46,878 bases of DNA from Sphingomonas sp. 32-66-10. GTDB lineage: Bacteria > Pseudomonadota > Alphaproteobacteria > Sphingomonadales > Sphingomonadaceae. Shown piece after piece: positions 1 to 8,233 of this stretch; position 1 is the first letter of the stretch, and each line of letters begins with the position of its first letter. The stretch lies in contig NCEF01000009.1 in NCBI GenBank assembly GCA_002280565.1, forward strand, positions 1-46,878, written 5' to 3'. Below the pieces are notes generated by a model. That model saw nothing but the letters and a program-made list of their open reading frames with translations. It had not been told where the DNA came from and did no database searches. Both the position numbers and the translations under genes were made by a program.

Positions 1-36
1 AAGAAAAAGGCCGGCAGCGCAATGCGCTCCGGCCTT
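1..36 (-). terminator. Rho-independent terminator of tRNA-Ala
   Basis: On the minus strand the arms at 29-36 and 7-14 (AAGGCCGG / CCGGCCTT) pair, with a second helix 24-28 / 16-20 (AGCGC / GCGCT) inside them after a one-base bulge. The stem is followed by TTTTTCTT (8 down to 1). It lies 14 nt past the CCA end of the tRNA-Ala gene, where its terminator would be expected. Confidence 0.8.
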
Positions 37-50
37 ATTCCTCAACGGGA

Positions 51-126
51 TGGTGGAGCCGAGGGGGATCGAACCCCTGACCTCTGCAATGCCATTGCAG
101 CGCTCTCCCAGCTGAGCTACGGCCCC
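51..126 (-). tRNA. tRNA-Ala (anticodon GGC)
   Basis: The minus strand gives a 76-nt cloverleaf beginning GGGGCCGTAGCTCAGCTGGG and ending with an encoded CCA. The acceptor arms GGGGCCG and CGGCTCC pair, with one G-U pair. The D-loop carries AGCTGGGAG, and the T-arm carries GGTTCGATCCCC with the usual TTCGA core. The anticodon stem CTGCA/TGCAG closes the loop ATGGCAT, giving anticodon GGC, which reads GCC and GCT alanine codons. GCC is probably the dominant Ala codon at this GC content. Confidence 0.97.
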
Positions 127-148
127 ATCCGTTCCGGGAAGGCGATGG

Positions 149-176
149 CCTTTAGCAGCCATCGCGCGGTGTGCAA
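149..176 (-). promoter_or_regulatory. Candidate tRNA-Ala promoter
   Basis: Reading the minus strand, TTGCAC (176-171) is followed after 16 nt by TAAAGG (154-149). This would start transcription about 16 nt before the tRNA. The -10 falls in the loop of an 8-bp hairpin (142-149 with 158-165) that could also mark the end of the upstream zinc-ribbon gene. Both hexamers are imperfect, so the call is tentative. Confidence 0.3.
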
Positions 177-192
177 CCGCTTTTTGCGGGTT

Positions 193-513
193 TCAGCTTT
201 CTTCTTCGTCGTCCGCGGTGGCGACGCCCAGATCGTCGTCGCCGCCCAGGTCGACGTCATCGTCGGGCGAGCCCTCTGCATCCTCGTCGATGTCCAGATC
301 CTCGTCACCCAGATCCGTGTCGTCCTTCTTCACCTTCTCGATGTCAGCCTTGACCGCTTCGAACGGCAGCGGCTGCTTCGACTTCAGGATCGGCTCGGGC
401 TCCCAGGCATAGCCGCAGCTGATGCAAGTGACCGGCTCATCCTTGGTCAGATCGTAAAAGCGCGTCGCGCATTTCGGGCAGCTCCGCTTCGTGCCCCATT
501 CCGGCTTCACCAT
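193..513 (-). CDS. FYDLN-type zinc-ribbon protein with acidic tail (TIGR02300 family)
   Basis: This 106-residue protein of unknown function starts MVKPEWGTKRSCPKCATRFY. Two CxxC pairs (CPKC and CISC, about residues 12-15 and 29-32) make a zinc ribbon around the FYDL sequence that characterises the TIGR02300 family of alphaproteobacteria. The last 45 or so residues are almost entirely Asp and Glu. The reading frame stays open upstream, but I chose the ATG at 513 because family members begin with MVKPEWG and GGAAC lies a suitable distance upstream; the ATG at 525 is the alternative. It sits between tRNA-Ala and the divergent aroA-cmk pair. No enzymatic function can be claimed. The acidic tail suggests contact with a basic partner, which is inference. 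Confidence 0.88.
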   Translation of the reverse strand: MVKPEWGTKRSCPKCATRFYDLTKDEPVTCISCGYAWEPEPILKSKQPLPFEAVKADIEKVKKDDTDLGDEDLDIDEDAEGSPDDDVDLGGDDDLGVATADDEEES

Positions 514-624
514 GTGGCGTTCCATGCCTTTTCGTTCAAAATTACTGAGATGACGGGAAACTAGTCCCCGCTGAAGTGGCGGGCGCCTTGCCATAGCGCA
601 AGCCCCCTGTCAAAGCCGCCGCCA

Positions 625-1959
625 ATGAGCGCACATTCTCCCCTTCCCCTCGCCATTTCCGCCCGCGGTCCGTTGCGCGGCACCGTCACCGTTCCCGGCG
701 ACAAGTCGATCAGCCACCGCTCGCTGATGTTTGCCGGCCTTGCGGTCGGCGAAAGCCGCATCGAGGGGCTGCTGGAGGGCGAAGACGTGCTCGCCACCGC
801 CGCCGCGATGCGCGCCATGGGGGCGCAGATCGAACGCGACGCAACCGGCGTGTGGCACGTCGCCGGCGTCGGCGTCGGCGGGCTGCTCCAGCCGCAGACG
901 GTGCTGGAGATGGGCAATTCCGGCACCTCGACCCGTCTGCTGATGGGCTTGGTCGCCAGCCATCCGATCACCGCAACCTTCACCGGCGACGCATCGCTTT
1001 CAAAGCGCCCGATGGGCCGCGTGATCGATCCCTTGTCGGCGATGGGGGCGGATTTCACCGCCAGCCCCGGCGGACGCCTGCCGCTCACCATGCGCGGCCT
1101 CTGCCCGGCCGTGCCGATCGACTACACGCTCCCGGTCGCCTCGGCGCAGGTCAAGTCGGCGGTGCTGCTCGCCGGGCTGAATACGCCGGGCATCACCCGC
1201 GTGATCGAACCGATCCCGACGCGAGACCATAGCGAGCGGATGCTGCGCGGCTTCGGCGCAGAGCTCACCGTCGAGGAAACGCCGCAGGCCCGGGTCATCT
1301 CGATTCGCGGCGAGGCAGAGCTGAAGCCACAGCAGATCACCGTTCCCGGCGACCCGTCGTCCGCCGCCTTCTGGATGGTCGCCGCCTCGATCGTGCCGGG
1401 ATCCGACATCGTCATCGCCAATGTCGGCCTCAACCCGACCCGCACCGGCATCATCACCGCACTCAGGATGATGGGCGCCGACATCACCGAGATCAACGCA
1501 CGCGAAGTGGGTGGCGAGCCCGTGGCCGACCTCCAGGTTCGCCACGCGCCGCTGACGGCGATCGAGGTGCCGCCCGACCTCGCCCCCAGCATGATCGACG
1601 AATATCCCGTGTTGTTCGTCGCCGCCGCCTTTGCCAGCGGCCGCACCGTCGCGCGCGGTGCGGAGGAGCTGCGCGTCAAGGAATCGGACCGAATCGCGGC
1701 GATGGTTGCCGCGCTCGAACCCAATGGCGTTCGGCTCGAAGAGTTTGAGGACGGCCTCGCCATCCACGGCAATGGCGGCGAGCTGCTCCCCGGCGGCGCA
1801 CAGATCGCCTCGAAACTCGATCACCGTATCGCGATGAGCATGGCCGTAGCTGGCCTGCGCGCGCACAACGCAGTGACGATCGACGATGCCAGCCCGGTCG
1901 CTACCAGCTACCCAGGCTTTTTCCCCACCCTCGACCGACTGACCGACCACCAGCCATGA
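625..1959 (+). CDS. aroA: 5-enolpyruvylshikimate-3-phosphate synthase
   Basis: This 444-residue cytoplasmic enzyme of the shikimate pathway joins shikimate-3-phosphate and phosphoenolpyruvate to give EPSP. The substrate-binding GDKSISHR (K27, S28, R32) is intact. The PEP-site loop reads [12 protein letters not shown] (97-108), and [13 protein letters not shown] follows, which resembles class II enzymes such as Agrobacterium CP4. At the CP4 Ala100 position this protein has Gly100, so the CP4 change linked to glyphosate insensitivity is absent; actual sensitivity cannot be read from sequence. Its stop codon overlaps the start of cmk by 4 nt (ATGA), indicating co-translation. Confidence 0.96.
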   Translation: MSAHSPLPLAISARGPLRGTVTVPGDKSISHRSLMFAGLAVGESRIEGLLEGEDVLATAAAMRAMGAQIERDATGVWHVAGVGVGGLLQPQTVLEMGNSGTSTRLLMGLVASHPITATFTGDASLSKRPMGRVIDPLSAMGADFTASPGGRLPLTMRGLCPAVPIDYTLPVASAQVKSAVLLAGLNTPGITRVIEPIPTRDHSERMLRGFGAELTVEETPQARVISIRGEAELKPQQITVPGDPSSAAFWMVAASIVPGSDIVIANVGLNPTRTGIITALRMMGADITEINAREVGGEPVADLQVRHAPLTAIEVPPDLAPSMIDEYPVLFVAAAFASGRTVARGAEELRVKESDRIAAMVAALEPNGVRLEEFEDGLAIHGNGGELLPGGAQIASKLDHRIAMSMAVAGLRAHNAVTIDDASPVATSYPGFFPTLDRLTDHQP

Positions 1960-2594
1960 TCATTGCCGTCGACGGCCCCGCTGCATCCGGTAAAGGCACC
2001 ATCGCCCGCGCCCTTGCCCGCCACTACGCGCTCCCGCATCTCGACACGGGCCTGCTCTATCGCGCCGTCGCGGCCACCGTGCTGCGCGACGAGCTCGATC
2101 CGGCGCAGGAAGCCGATGCGGTTGCCGCGACCAGCTTCGATGATCTGCTGCTTGCCGACGAATGGCTGCGCACCGACGAGGTCGGACAAGCGGCGTCGAT
2201 CGTCTCGGCGCATCCGCTGGTGCGCTCGGCACTGCTCCAGCGGCAGAAGCGCTTCGCCGCCCAACCGGCTGGCGCGATCCTCGACGGGCGCGACATCGGC
2301 ACGGTGATTGCGCCCGACGCCGACGCCAAATTATTCGTCAAGGCGACCCCCATGATCCGCGCCCGCCGCCGCCATGCCGAGCTGCGCAAGGGTGGATCGT
2401 CCGTCAGTCTCGACCGCGTGCTTGCCGATATCCGCGCCCGCGACGAACGCGACAGCAAGCGGACCGAGGCACCGCTGGTTGCGGCGGCCGACGCGACGGT
2501 GCTCGACACCAGCTTCCTCTCGATCGAGGCTGCGGTGCAAAAAGCGATTCAGCTGGTCGACGCGCAACTGGCCCAAAAGGCAGCCGCGCGCTAA
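1956..2594 (+). CDS. cmk: Cytidylate kinase
   Basis: Phosphorylates CMP and dCMP to the diphosphates in pyrimidine salvage and dNTP supply. The 212-residue protein opens with the P-loop GPAASGKGT (7-15). [11 protein letters not shown] follows (the substrate-binding tyrosine region), then [13 protein letters not shown], a Cmk signature, and an arginine-rich lid around residues 130-140. Length is normal for short-type bacterial Cmk. It overlaps aroA by 4 nt, and the aroA-cmk order is common in alphaproteobacteria, where rpsA often follows; here it does not. The next gene is convergent and only 2 nt away, with no visible terminator between them. Confidence 0.95.
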   Translation: MIIAVDGPAASGKGTIARALARHYALPHLDTGLLYRAVAATVLRDELDPAQEADAVAATSFDDLLLADEWLRTDEVGQAASIVSAHPLVRSALLQRQKRFAAQPAGAILDGRDIGTVIAPDADAKLFVKATPMIRARRRHAELRKGGSSVSLDRVLADIRARDERDSKRTEAPLVAAADATVLDTSFLSIEAAVQKAIQLVDAQLAQKAAAR

Positions 2595-2596
2595 AT

Positions 2597-3253
2597 CTAT
2601 TGCGCAGGTGGCTGTGCCGCCGCGGCGCGCATCGCCGCCAGCATCTGGATCTGGATCAGCGCGCCCTGAACATCGGGGCGGTAGCTCGCGCCGTCGGGGG
2701 TCAGGCGAAGCGCGCGCCTGAGCCACGGGATTGCCGCTTCGGGCTGTCCGGCCCGTGCCAGCGCCATGCCGTAGAAAAAGGCAGGGCCAGGATGTTTGGG
2801 GGCAAGCGTAACACCGCGACGAAAGGCCAGGCCCGCCGCCGGCGACATCGTCCCCTGATCCGCCTCGACCAGGGTCATGCCCAGCCAGGTCCATAGCGCC
2901 GGGGCCTGCGGCGTCTGGCGCACGGCACCCAGCATCAAATGTGCCGCCGTATCGGCCTTGCCCGACCGGATCAGCGCATCGGCGGGGTAAAATGCGTAAT
3001 CGAGCGCGGTAAACTGCCCAAACATTGCGGACCGCAGCTCGCGCATCTTTGTGGCACCGACTGCATCGACCTCAACTGCGCGGCTTGCCGCAGCCGACGC
3101 TCCCGAGAGGCCCGGTCGCGCCTGCAACGCATAGCCGGTCGCGCCGAGCATCAGCGCCGCCGCCCCAAAGCTCCACAAGGTCCGGGGTACCCCGAACAGC
3201 GCCAACAGGCCGAACGCCACCGCGCCCACCAGCGCAAGCATCACCCATCCCAT
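2597..3253 (-). CDS. CcmI-like TPR protein of cytochrome c maturation (C-terminal type)
   Basis: This 218-residue protein has two N-terminal membrane segments (about 1-20 and 26-45) and then a TPR region (about 75-200) with repeats such as APALWTWLGMTLVEAD and GPAFFYGMALARAGQPEAAI. It is the last gene of the ccm operon, where CcmI/CycH normally presents apocytochrome c to the haem lyase. Typical CcmI proteins are nearly twice this long, so this is a reduced form. The ATG at 3253 overlaps the ccmH stop by 1 nt (TGATG), which fixes the start over longer in-frame options. The role is inferred from position plus TPR content. Confidence 0.8.
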   Translation of the reverse strand: MGWVMLALVGAVAFGLLALFGVPRTLWSFGAAALMLGATGYALQARPGLSGASAAASRAVEVDAVGATKMRELRSAMFGQFTALDYAFYPADALIRSGKADTAAHLMLGAVRQTPQAPALWTWLGMTLVEADQGTMSPAAGLAFRRGVTLAPKHPGPAFFYGMALARAGQPEAAIPWLRRALRLTPDGASYRPDVQGALIQIQMLAAMRAAAAQPPAQ

Positions 3254-3633
3254 CAGCCGCGCCTCCTGCGAAAACTGCCGCGCGCGATCCACAGGCCGAA
3301 CGCCAGCAGCAATAACGGCGCCAGCCACAGCGGCGCGGTCGCCCAGCTCAGCGGCGGATCATAGCTCACATAGCTGCCATAGCGTTCGATCAGCCAGTCG
3401 CGCACCGCATCGGGCTTCTCCCCCGCCGCGATCTTCTGGCGCACGATGCGGCGCATGTCCGCCGCCATCGACACGTCGCTGTCGGCGATCGACTGCCCCT
3501 GGCAGACCAGGCAACGCAGCTCGAACATCAGTTCGGTCGCCGCTGCCTCCTTCCGCGCATCGGGCAGCTGGTTATAGCCGAGATCGACGGGCGCAGCCGC
3601 CCCGGCCAGCGCCATGGCGAGCAGCATGCTCAT
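3253..3633 (-). CDS. ccmH: Cytochrome c maturation protein CcmH
   Basis: A membrane-anchored periplasmic thiol oxidoreductase that keeps the CXXCH cysteines of apocytochrome c reduced for haem attachment. The 126-residue protein has a short signal (about 1-14), the CcmH active site RCLVCQGQS (C41, C44) with the following SIADSD, the conserved region ending in YGSYVSYDPP, and one C-terminal membrane helix (about 98-115) before a basic tail. This is the short (CcmL-like) form, with the TPR part encoded by the next gene. It overlaps ccmG by 4 nt. Confidence 0.94.
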   Translation of the reverse strand: MSMLLAMALAGAAAPVDLGYNQLPDARKEAAATELMFELRCLVCQGQSIADSDVSMAADMRRIVRQKIAAGEKPDAVRDWLIERYGSYVSYDPPLSWATAPLWLAPLLLLAFGLWIARGSFRRRRG

Positions 3634-4157
3634 CGCGCTGCCTCCAGCGCGGCGAGCAGCTTGGGCACGTCATCCTCACGGATGTCGCCGATATGCTGCA
3701 TTGCGATCCGGCCCCGCCCGTCGATCACGAAGGTCTCGGGCACGCCGGACGAGCCGATTCCGATTTGCACCGCGCGCTGGCGGTCGTCGCCGATCCGCGC
3801 ATAGGGATCTCCATGCCGCGCCAGGAACGCCGCCACCGCCTCCGGCGTATCGGCGATGGCGACCGCGTCGATTTGCACGCCGGCGGCCTTGAGCTGCATC
3901 AACTGCGGCGCTTCGGCAATGCACGGCACGCACCAGCTGGCGAAGACATTGAGGAGGCGCGGTTTGCCCGTGGCAAGGTCCGCGCGGCGCAACCCCGGCT
4001 TGCCCTGCACCATCGCCGGCAGGGCGAATTCGGGCAGCGGCTTGCCGACCAGCGCCGACTTGACCACCGCCTCACCGGTCCCGCGCAGGCCATAGACCGC
4101 GACCGCAATCAGCGCCGCAAAGCCGAGCAGGGGCAGCCACAATTTCCAGCGGCTCAT
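3630..4157 (-). CDS. ccmG: Thiol:disulfide interchange protein CcmG/DsbE
   Basis: A periplasmic, membrane-tethered thioredoxin-fold protein that passes electrons toward CcmH and apocytochrome c. The 175-residue product has an N-terminal membrane anchor (about 7-23) and the redox site WCVPC (75-79), followed by the thioredoxin cis-proline region SGVPETFVID. The chosen ATG at 4157 overlaps the ccmF stop by 4 nt and gives a normal CcmG length; the open frame upstream runs inside ccmF. It belongs to the ccm operon. Confidence 0.93.
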   Translation of the reverse strand: MSRWKLWLPLLGFAALIAVAVYGLRGTGEAVVKSALVGKPLPEFALPAMVQGKPGLRRADLATGKPRLLNVFASWCVPCIAEAPQLMQLKAAGVQIDAVAIADTPEAVAAFLARHGDPYARIGDDRQRAVQIGIGSSGVPETFVIDGRGRIAMQHIGDIREDDVPKLLAALEAAR

Positions 4158-6091
4158 TCCGCCTCCTCCCGCCGACGCGCGTTGCGTCGCTCGCGAAACA
4201 GCCGCCCGAACAGCGATAGCGCCCCGCCTAGCGCGATCAGCCCGCCGCCGAACCAGATCAAGGTGACGAACGGCTTCCACCACATCCGCAGCTGCCAGCG
4301 ACCTTGCGCATCTTGCTCACCCAGCACGGCATAGAGCTGGCCGTTCCAGCGCGTCTTGATCGCCGCCTCAGCCGTGTCGGTGGGAGGCGAGGAATAGAAA
4401 CGGCGCTGTGGCCGCAACAGGACCGCCGGACCATCGTCGCGGCGCGCGGTCACGCGCCCCTCGACCGCCGACCAATTGTCGCCGATGGCGGGGCCGACGC
4501 CGTCCAGCACCACGCGCCACGGCCCGACTTGATAGGGCTGGCCATAGACCGCCGCGACCAGTCGCTCCTTGGTGAACGCGCTGTCCGCCGCCATCCCGGC
4601 CAGGCTCACCGCGACGCCGAAATGCGCGACCACCATGCCCCAGGTGAACAAGGGCGTGCGCAGCAGATTGCGCTTCCACAACGGTGCAAAGCTCGCCACC
4701 GTCAGACCCGCCGCAAGTCCCAGCGCCGCGATCTCCATCCATCCGGTGTCGGGTGCCAGCACGAAGGTCGCTGCCATGCCAAGCATCGCCGCCGCGACCG
4801 GGACGGTCAGTTTGGAAAGCAGCGCATTGGCATCGTCGCGCCGCCATTTGAGCAGCGGCCCAACCGCCATCGCCGCGACCAGCACCAACGTGATCGGCCC
4901 AGCGGTCTTGTTGAAGAACGGCGGCCCGACCGACAATTGCTCGCCCATCGCCTGCGCGAGGATCGGATACAGCGTCCCAATCAGCACGATGCCAAGGATC
5001 ACGGTAAGCAGCAGGTTGTTGAGCACCAGCCCGCCCTCACGGCTCAACGGGTCGAAGCCCTGCCCCGCCCGCACCGTTCCGGCCCGGAGCGCGAACAGCA
5101 GCAGTGCCCCGCCGATATAGAGCGCGAGCAGGACGAGGATGAACGACCCGCGCGTCGGATCGACCGCGAAGGCATGCACGCTGGTCAGGATCCCCGAACG
5201 GACGAGGAAGGTGCCAAGCATCGACATCGAGAACGCAACCACCGCCAGCATCAGCGTCCACGCGCGCAGCCCGTCGCGCGCCGCGAGGACATTGACCGAA
5301 TGGAGCAGCGCCGTCGCGGCGAGCCAGGGCATCAGCGAGGCATTCTCAACCGGGTCCCAAAACCACCAGCCGCCCCAGCCCAGCTCATAATAGGCCCAAT
5401 AGCTGCCCGCCGTGATGCCGATCGTCAGGAACACCCATGCCGCGAGCACCCAGGGTCGCATCGCCCGCGCAAAGGCCGGGCCGACCACCCCGGTGACCAT
5501 CGCGCCGACCGCAAAGGAAAAGGCGACCGACAGCCCGACATAACCGAAATAGAGAGTCGGCGGATGAAAGGCGAGGCCGGGGTCCTGCAACAGCGGGTTG
5601 AGCCCCAGCCCATCCACCGCCGCCGGATCGAGCCGCGCGAACGGGTTCGATGCGATCAAAAGGAAGGCATAAAAGCCCAACGCAATCGCCGCCTGCGCGC
5701 CCAATGTCGCGGTCAGCGTCGCGCGGTCGAGCTGCCGCTCCAGCAGTGCAATCGCGCCGCCCGACAGTGCCAGCACGGTGACCCACAGCAGCATCGAGCC
5801 TTCATGGTTCCCCCATGCCCCCGCGACCTTGTACAGCATCGGCTTGGCCGAATGGCTGTTCTGCGCGACCAGCAGCACCGACATGTCCGACTGGACGAAC
5901 AGGGTGATCAGCAAAGCGAACGAGAGAGCAGCGAGCAGCCCCTGCACGATCGCCACCGGGCGCACCGCCGCGATCAGCTCGCCGCCCGACGTCCGCGCCT
6001 GCATCCGCAGCCCCAGCCCCGCCGCGAGCAGCTGGAGCAGCGCCAGTGCCGCAGCGAACCACAGCGCCGCCAATCCGGCTTCGGCAATCAT
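4154..6091 (-). CDS. ccmF: Haem lyase subunit CcmF
   Basis: A large polytopic membrane protein that joins haem from CcmE to apocytochrome c. The 645 residues contain about 15 hydrophobic helices. Diagnostic sites are the KVAGAWGNHEGS segment (88-99), HPP (176-178), and the WWD haem-handling motif GWGGWWFWDPVEN (238-250). A large soluble periplasmic stretch lies near 510-610 before the last helix. Length is typical. It overlaps ccmE upstream and ccmG downstream by 4 nt each, a sign of coupled translation. Confidence 0.97.
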   Translation of the reverse strand: MIAEAGLAALWFAAALALLQLLAAGLGLRMQARTSGGELIAAVRPVAIVQGLLAALSFALLITLFVQSDMSVLLVAQNSHSAKPMLYKVAGAWGNHEGSMLLWVTVLALSGGAIALLERQLDRATLTATLGAQAAIALGFYAFLLIASNPFARLDPAAVDGLGLNPLLQDPGLAFHPPTLYFGYVGLSVAFSFAVGAMVTGVVGPAFARAMRPWVLAAWVFLTIGITAGSYWAYYELGWGGWWFWDPVENASLMPWLAATALLHSVNVLAARDGLRAWTLMLAVVAFSMSMLGTFLVRSGILTSVHAFAVDPTRGSFILVLLALYIGGALLLFALRAGTVRAGQGFDPLSREGGLVLNNLLLTVILGIVLIGTLYPILAQAMGEQLSVGPPFFNKTAGPITLVLVAAMAVGPLLKWRRDDANALLSKLTVPVAAAMLGMAATFVLAPDTGWMEIAALGLAAGLTVASFAPLWKRNLLRTPLFTWGMVVAHFGVAVSLAGMAADSAFTKERLVAAVYGQPYQVGPWRVVLDGVGPAIGDNWSAVEGRVTARRDDGPAVLLRPQRRFYSSPPTDTAEAAIKTRWNGQLYAVLGEQDAQGRWQLRMWWKPFVTLIWFGGGLIALGGALSLFGRLFRERRNARRREEAE

Positions 6092-6522
6092 CGCGTCATA
6101 TTCCCCGGCGGCGGCATCTTGTCGGCAATCTCGGGCGGCATGTAGCGCTCGTCATGCTTGGCGAGCAGATTGTCGGCGGTGAAGCTGCCGTCCGCCTCGA
6201 ACTTGCCTTCGGCCACCACGCCGGAATTTTCCTTGAACAGGTCCGGCGCCACGCCGGTGAAGCGCACCGGCACCGTCCCGCCATTGTCGGCCACGATGAA
6301 CGTGATGGTCACGCCATCCGCCAGCTTCTTGATGCTGCCCACCTGCACCATGCCGCCCAGCCGCACGGCCTTGCCCGGCTCGGGCGTCTTGGTCGCCAGA
6401 TCGCTCGGCGTATAGAAAAACGCCGCCTCGTCGCGCAGCGCCGACAGTGCCAAGCCGCTCGCCCCGCCGATCGCGGCGAGCGCAAGGAGGCCGAGGATCA
6501 GCCGCTGGTGCTTTGCCTTCAT
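6088..6522 (-). CDS. ccmE: Haem chaperone CcmE
   Basis: A periplasmic haem chaperone that binds haem covalently and hands it to CcmF. The 144-residue protein has one N-terminal membrane anchor (about 7-28), a beta-barrel (OB-fold) domain containing VRLGGMVQVGSI, and the haem-binding LAKHDERYMP with H123 (covalent haem site in the family) and Y127 (axial ligand in the family). The C-terminal tail after it is short and flexible. ATGA overlaps link it to ccmD and ccmF. Confidence 0.96.
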   Translation of the reverse strand: MKAKHQRLILGLLALAAIGGASGLALSALRDEAAFFYTPSDLATKTPEPGKAVRLGGMVQVGSIKKLADGVTITFIVADNGGTVPVRFTGVAPDLFKENSGVVAEGKFEADGSFTADNLLAKHDERYMPPEIADKMPPPGNMTR

Positions 6523-6650
6523 CGCCGGTCCCTCAATGCGTCCGCAGCCGCCTCGGCCTTACGCATCGCGCGCCAGCTCAGCAGCGACAGGCCGCCAATG
6601 CCTGCGGTCACGGCCGCATAGGCGGCGATGATGAACGGCCAGTGGTTCAT
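6519..6650 (-). CDS. ccmD: Haem exporter accessory protein CcmD
   Basis: A small 43-residue single-pass membrane protein, MNHWPFIIAAYAAVTAGIGG then a basic C-terminal tail, the usual pattern for CcmD, which helps release holo-CcmE from the CcmABC complex. The start at 6650 overlaps the ccmC stop by 4 nt, and its own stop overlaps the ccmE start by 4 nt. The longer open frame to 6770 runs inside ccmC and is not used. Identification rests on size, topology and position, because CcmD sequences are poorly conserved. Confidence 0.85.
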   Translation of the reverse strand: MNHWPFIIAAYAAVTAGIGGLSLLSWRAMRKAEAAADALRDRR

Positions 6651-7363
6651 GCAGCCAGTCTCCGCATCCGCGCCTCGACCCGCTGCTCCGCCAGCACGGC
6701 ACGCATCCGCATCAGCACGATCCCGCCGAACAGCAGTGAAAAGCCGGGCAGTGTCAGCAGCAACGGCCACAGCATCGAATCATCGATGGTCGACTTGGTC
6801 AGCGTCAGGCTCTGTCCCTGGTGCAGCGTATTCCACCACACCACCGAATAACGGATGATCGGCAACAGCACCGTACCGGCGATGCCGAACAGCGCCGGGA
6901 TGCGCCCGTCCCCGCCCCGCTCACGGTCCGCGCGCTCCAGCGCGATCCATCCAAGATAGATGAAAAACAGCAGCAGCATCGACGTCAGCCGCCCGTCCCA
7001 TTGCCACCAGGTGCCCCAGGTCGGACGCCCCCAGATCGATCCGGTGATCAGGCACAATGCGGCGAATACCGCTCCCACCGGCGCCGTCGCCCGCGCTGCG
7101 ACCATCGCCAGCGGATGTCGCCACACCAGATAGGCAAAGCATGCAATCGCCAGCGCGCTCCATCCCCCCATGCCCAGCCATGCGCTCGGCACATGGATGT
7201 ACAGAATACGGACGCTTTCCTTTTGCAGATAGTCCGGCGGCGTCTGCGTCAGCCCGCCCCAGGCACCGACAAGCGTCAGCAGCAGCCCGCTCCAGAACAG
7301 GATGGGCGTCAGCGGGCGCGCAATCTTCAGGAAGCGCGTGGGGTTGGCGAGTGCGTGGATCAC
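6647..7363 (-). CDS. ccmC: Haem-handling protein CcmC
   Basis: An inner-membrane protein with six helices that loads haem onto CcmE. The 238-residue sequence has the axial histidine regions LYIHVPSAWLG (H57) and NTLHQGQS (H181), flanking the WWD motif WGTWWQWDGRLTS (116-128). The start is a GTG at 7363, giving MIHALANPTRF, which resembles alphaproteobacterial CcmC N-termini; no strong ribosome-binding site is seen. It is the first gene of the ccm operon in this window. The usual ccmA and ccmB ABC-transporter genes are not next to it. Confidence 0.95.
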   Translation of the reverse strand: MIHALANPTRFLKIARPLTPILFWSGLLLTLVGAWGGLTQTPPDYLQKESVRILYIHVPSAWLGMGGWSALAIACFAYLVWRHPLAMVAARATAPVGAVFAALCLITGSIWGRPTWGTWWQWDGRLTSMLLLFFIYLGWIALERADRERGGDGRIPALFGIAGTVLLPIIRYSVVWWNTLHQGQSLTLTKSTIDDSMLWPLLLTLPGFSLLFGGIVLMRMRAVLAEQRVEARMRRLAA

Positions 7364-7431
7364 GGCGTTTGCCCGCTCTTAAGCGGAAACGCCGACAAGT
7401 CCAAATGCGATGTGTGGATCGGGCCGCACGA

Positions 7432-7758
7432 TCAGGCGACCAGCGCCTCGAACTCGTCCTCGCTCAACGGGATCTGGAATTCCAGGCCCGCCTCGAAATC
7501 GTTCGACCACACCACGCGCGCCGCCCAATGGCCGAGATGCGGCAGTGTCAGCCAGATCACCGAATCGCGGCGCAGCTCCGAATAAGTCTCGATCTTGGCG
7601 CCATGGGTGGACAGGTCGACCACCTTGCACAGCGCGCGATCCAGTCCCCCGCGGCCGACCTTCGCGTCCAGTGACACCGGCGCACGCGGCGCACGCCGGC
7701 GGCCCAGCACTGCCGGTTCGAATTCTGCCGTAAAACTGCGCTTTCCGGTGAAAACCAT
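7432..7758 (-). CDS. PilZ-domain protein (likely cyclic-di-GMP receptor)
   Basis: A 108-residue single-domain protein. The two parts of the PilZ cyclic-di-GMP site are present: RRAPR (R21...R25, the RxxxR motif) and DLSTHG (D48, S50, G53, the D/NxSxxG motif). No output domain is attached, so it probably acts by binding a partner. It sits between rpmE and the ccm operon on the same strand, 68 nt before ccmC, with no evident functional link. The ATG at 7758 is the only good start. Confidence 0.85.
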   Translation of the reverse strand: MVFTGKRSFTAEFEPAVLGRRRAPRAPVSLDAKVGRGGLDRALCKVVDLSTHGAKIETYSELRRDSVIWLTLPHLGHWAARVVWSNDFEAGLEFQIPLSEDEFEALVA

Positions 7759-7812
7759 AGACGCAACCTAGGTCGCGATGGCTAAAGTCGCGTTAACGAC
7801 TTGCCCGAACGC

Positions 7813-7848
7813 AAACGGCCCGCCCCGGGGTTTCGGGACGGGCCGTTT
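7813..7848 (-). terminator. Hairpin terminator after rpmE
   Basis: A perfect 10-bp stem, AAACGGCCCG (7813-7822) with CGGGCCGTTT (7839-7848), encloses a GC-rich loop 34 nt past the rpmE stop. The U-tract on the minus strand is short (TTTGCGTT), so termination may be incomplete and PilZ may receive read-through. Confidence 0.6.
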
Positions 7849-7882
7849 GATCGGGTTCAGCCGGGCACAAGGCCCGCGCCGC

Positions 7883-8113
7883 TCACTTCTTGGAGAGCGA
7901 GAGACCACCGAAACGCTTGTTGAAGCGCGCAACCTGGCCGCCGCTATCGAGCATCTGGCCGCGGCCACCGGTCCATGCCGGGTGCGCCAGCGGATCGATT
8001 TCCAGCTGCATCAGATCGCCTTCCTTGCCCCAGGTCGAGCGCGTCTCATAGACGGTGCCGTCGGTCATCTGGACCTTGATCATGTGATAATCGGGGTGCG
8101 TATCGGGCTTCAC
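7883..8113 (-). CDS. rpmE: 50S ribosomal protein L31
   Basis: The 76-residue product carries the L31 core ([19 protein letters not shown] and the end RFNKRFG). The start is the GTG at 8113 (reading [10 protein letters not shown]), supported by AAGGA 8 nt upstream; ATG codons further in would remove the conserved N-terminus. It contains no cysteine, so it is the zinc-free form, common in alphaproteobacteria. A terminator hairpin follows, so the gene is probably transcribed alone or with the upstream fabZ. Confidence 0.95.
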   Translation of the reverse strand: MKPDTHPDYHMIKVQMTDGTVYETRSTWGKEGDLMQLEIDPLAHPAWTGGRGQMLDSGGQVARFNKRFGGLSLSKK

Positions 8114-8233
8114 GTGTCTGTTCCTTGAGTTTGCGCGCCGGTTTCCGACCGGCAACAAGAAGGCGCGGCCCCTAACAGAGCCGCGCCGGTCTTGCAATGG
8201 ACTTCGGGAGCGTCCCGCTGGCGCTGCGCCAAA

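Noticed and set aside
4304-6145. A 613-codon plus-strand frame antisense to ccmF
   Set aside because: Arg/His/Gln-rich translation with no membrane segments or domains, opposite to the WWD-motif protein CcmF.
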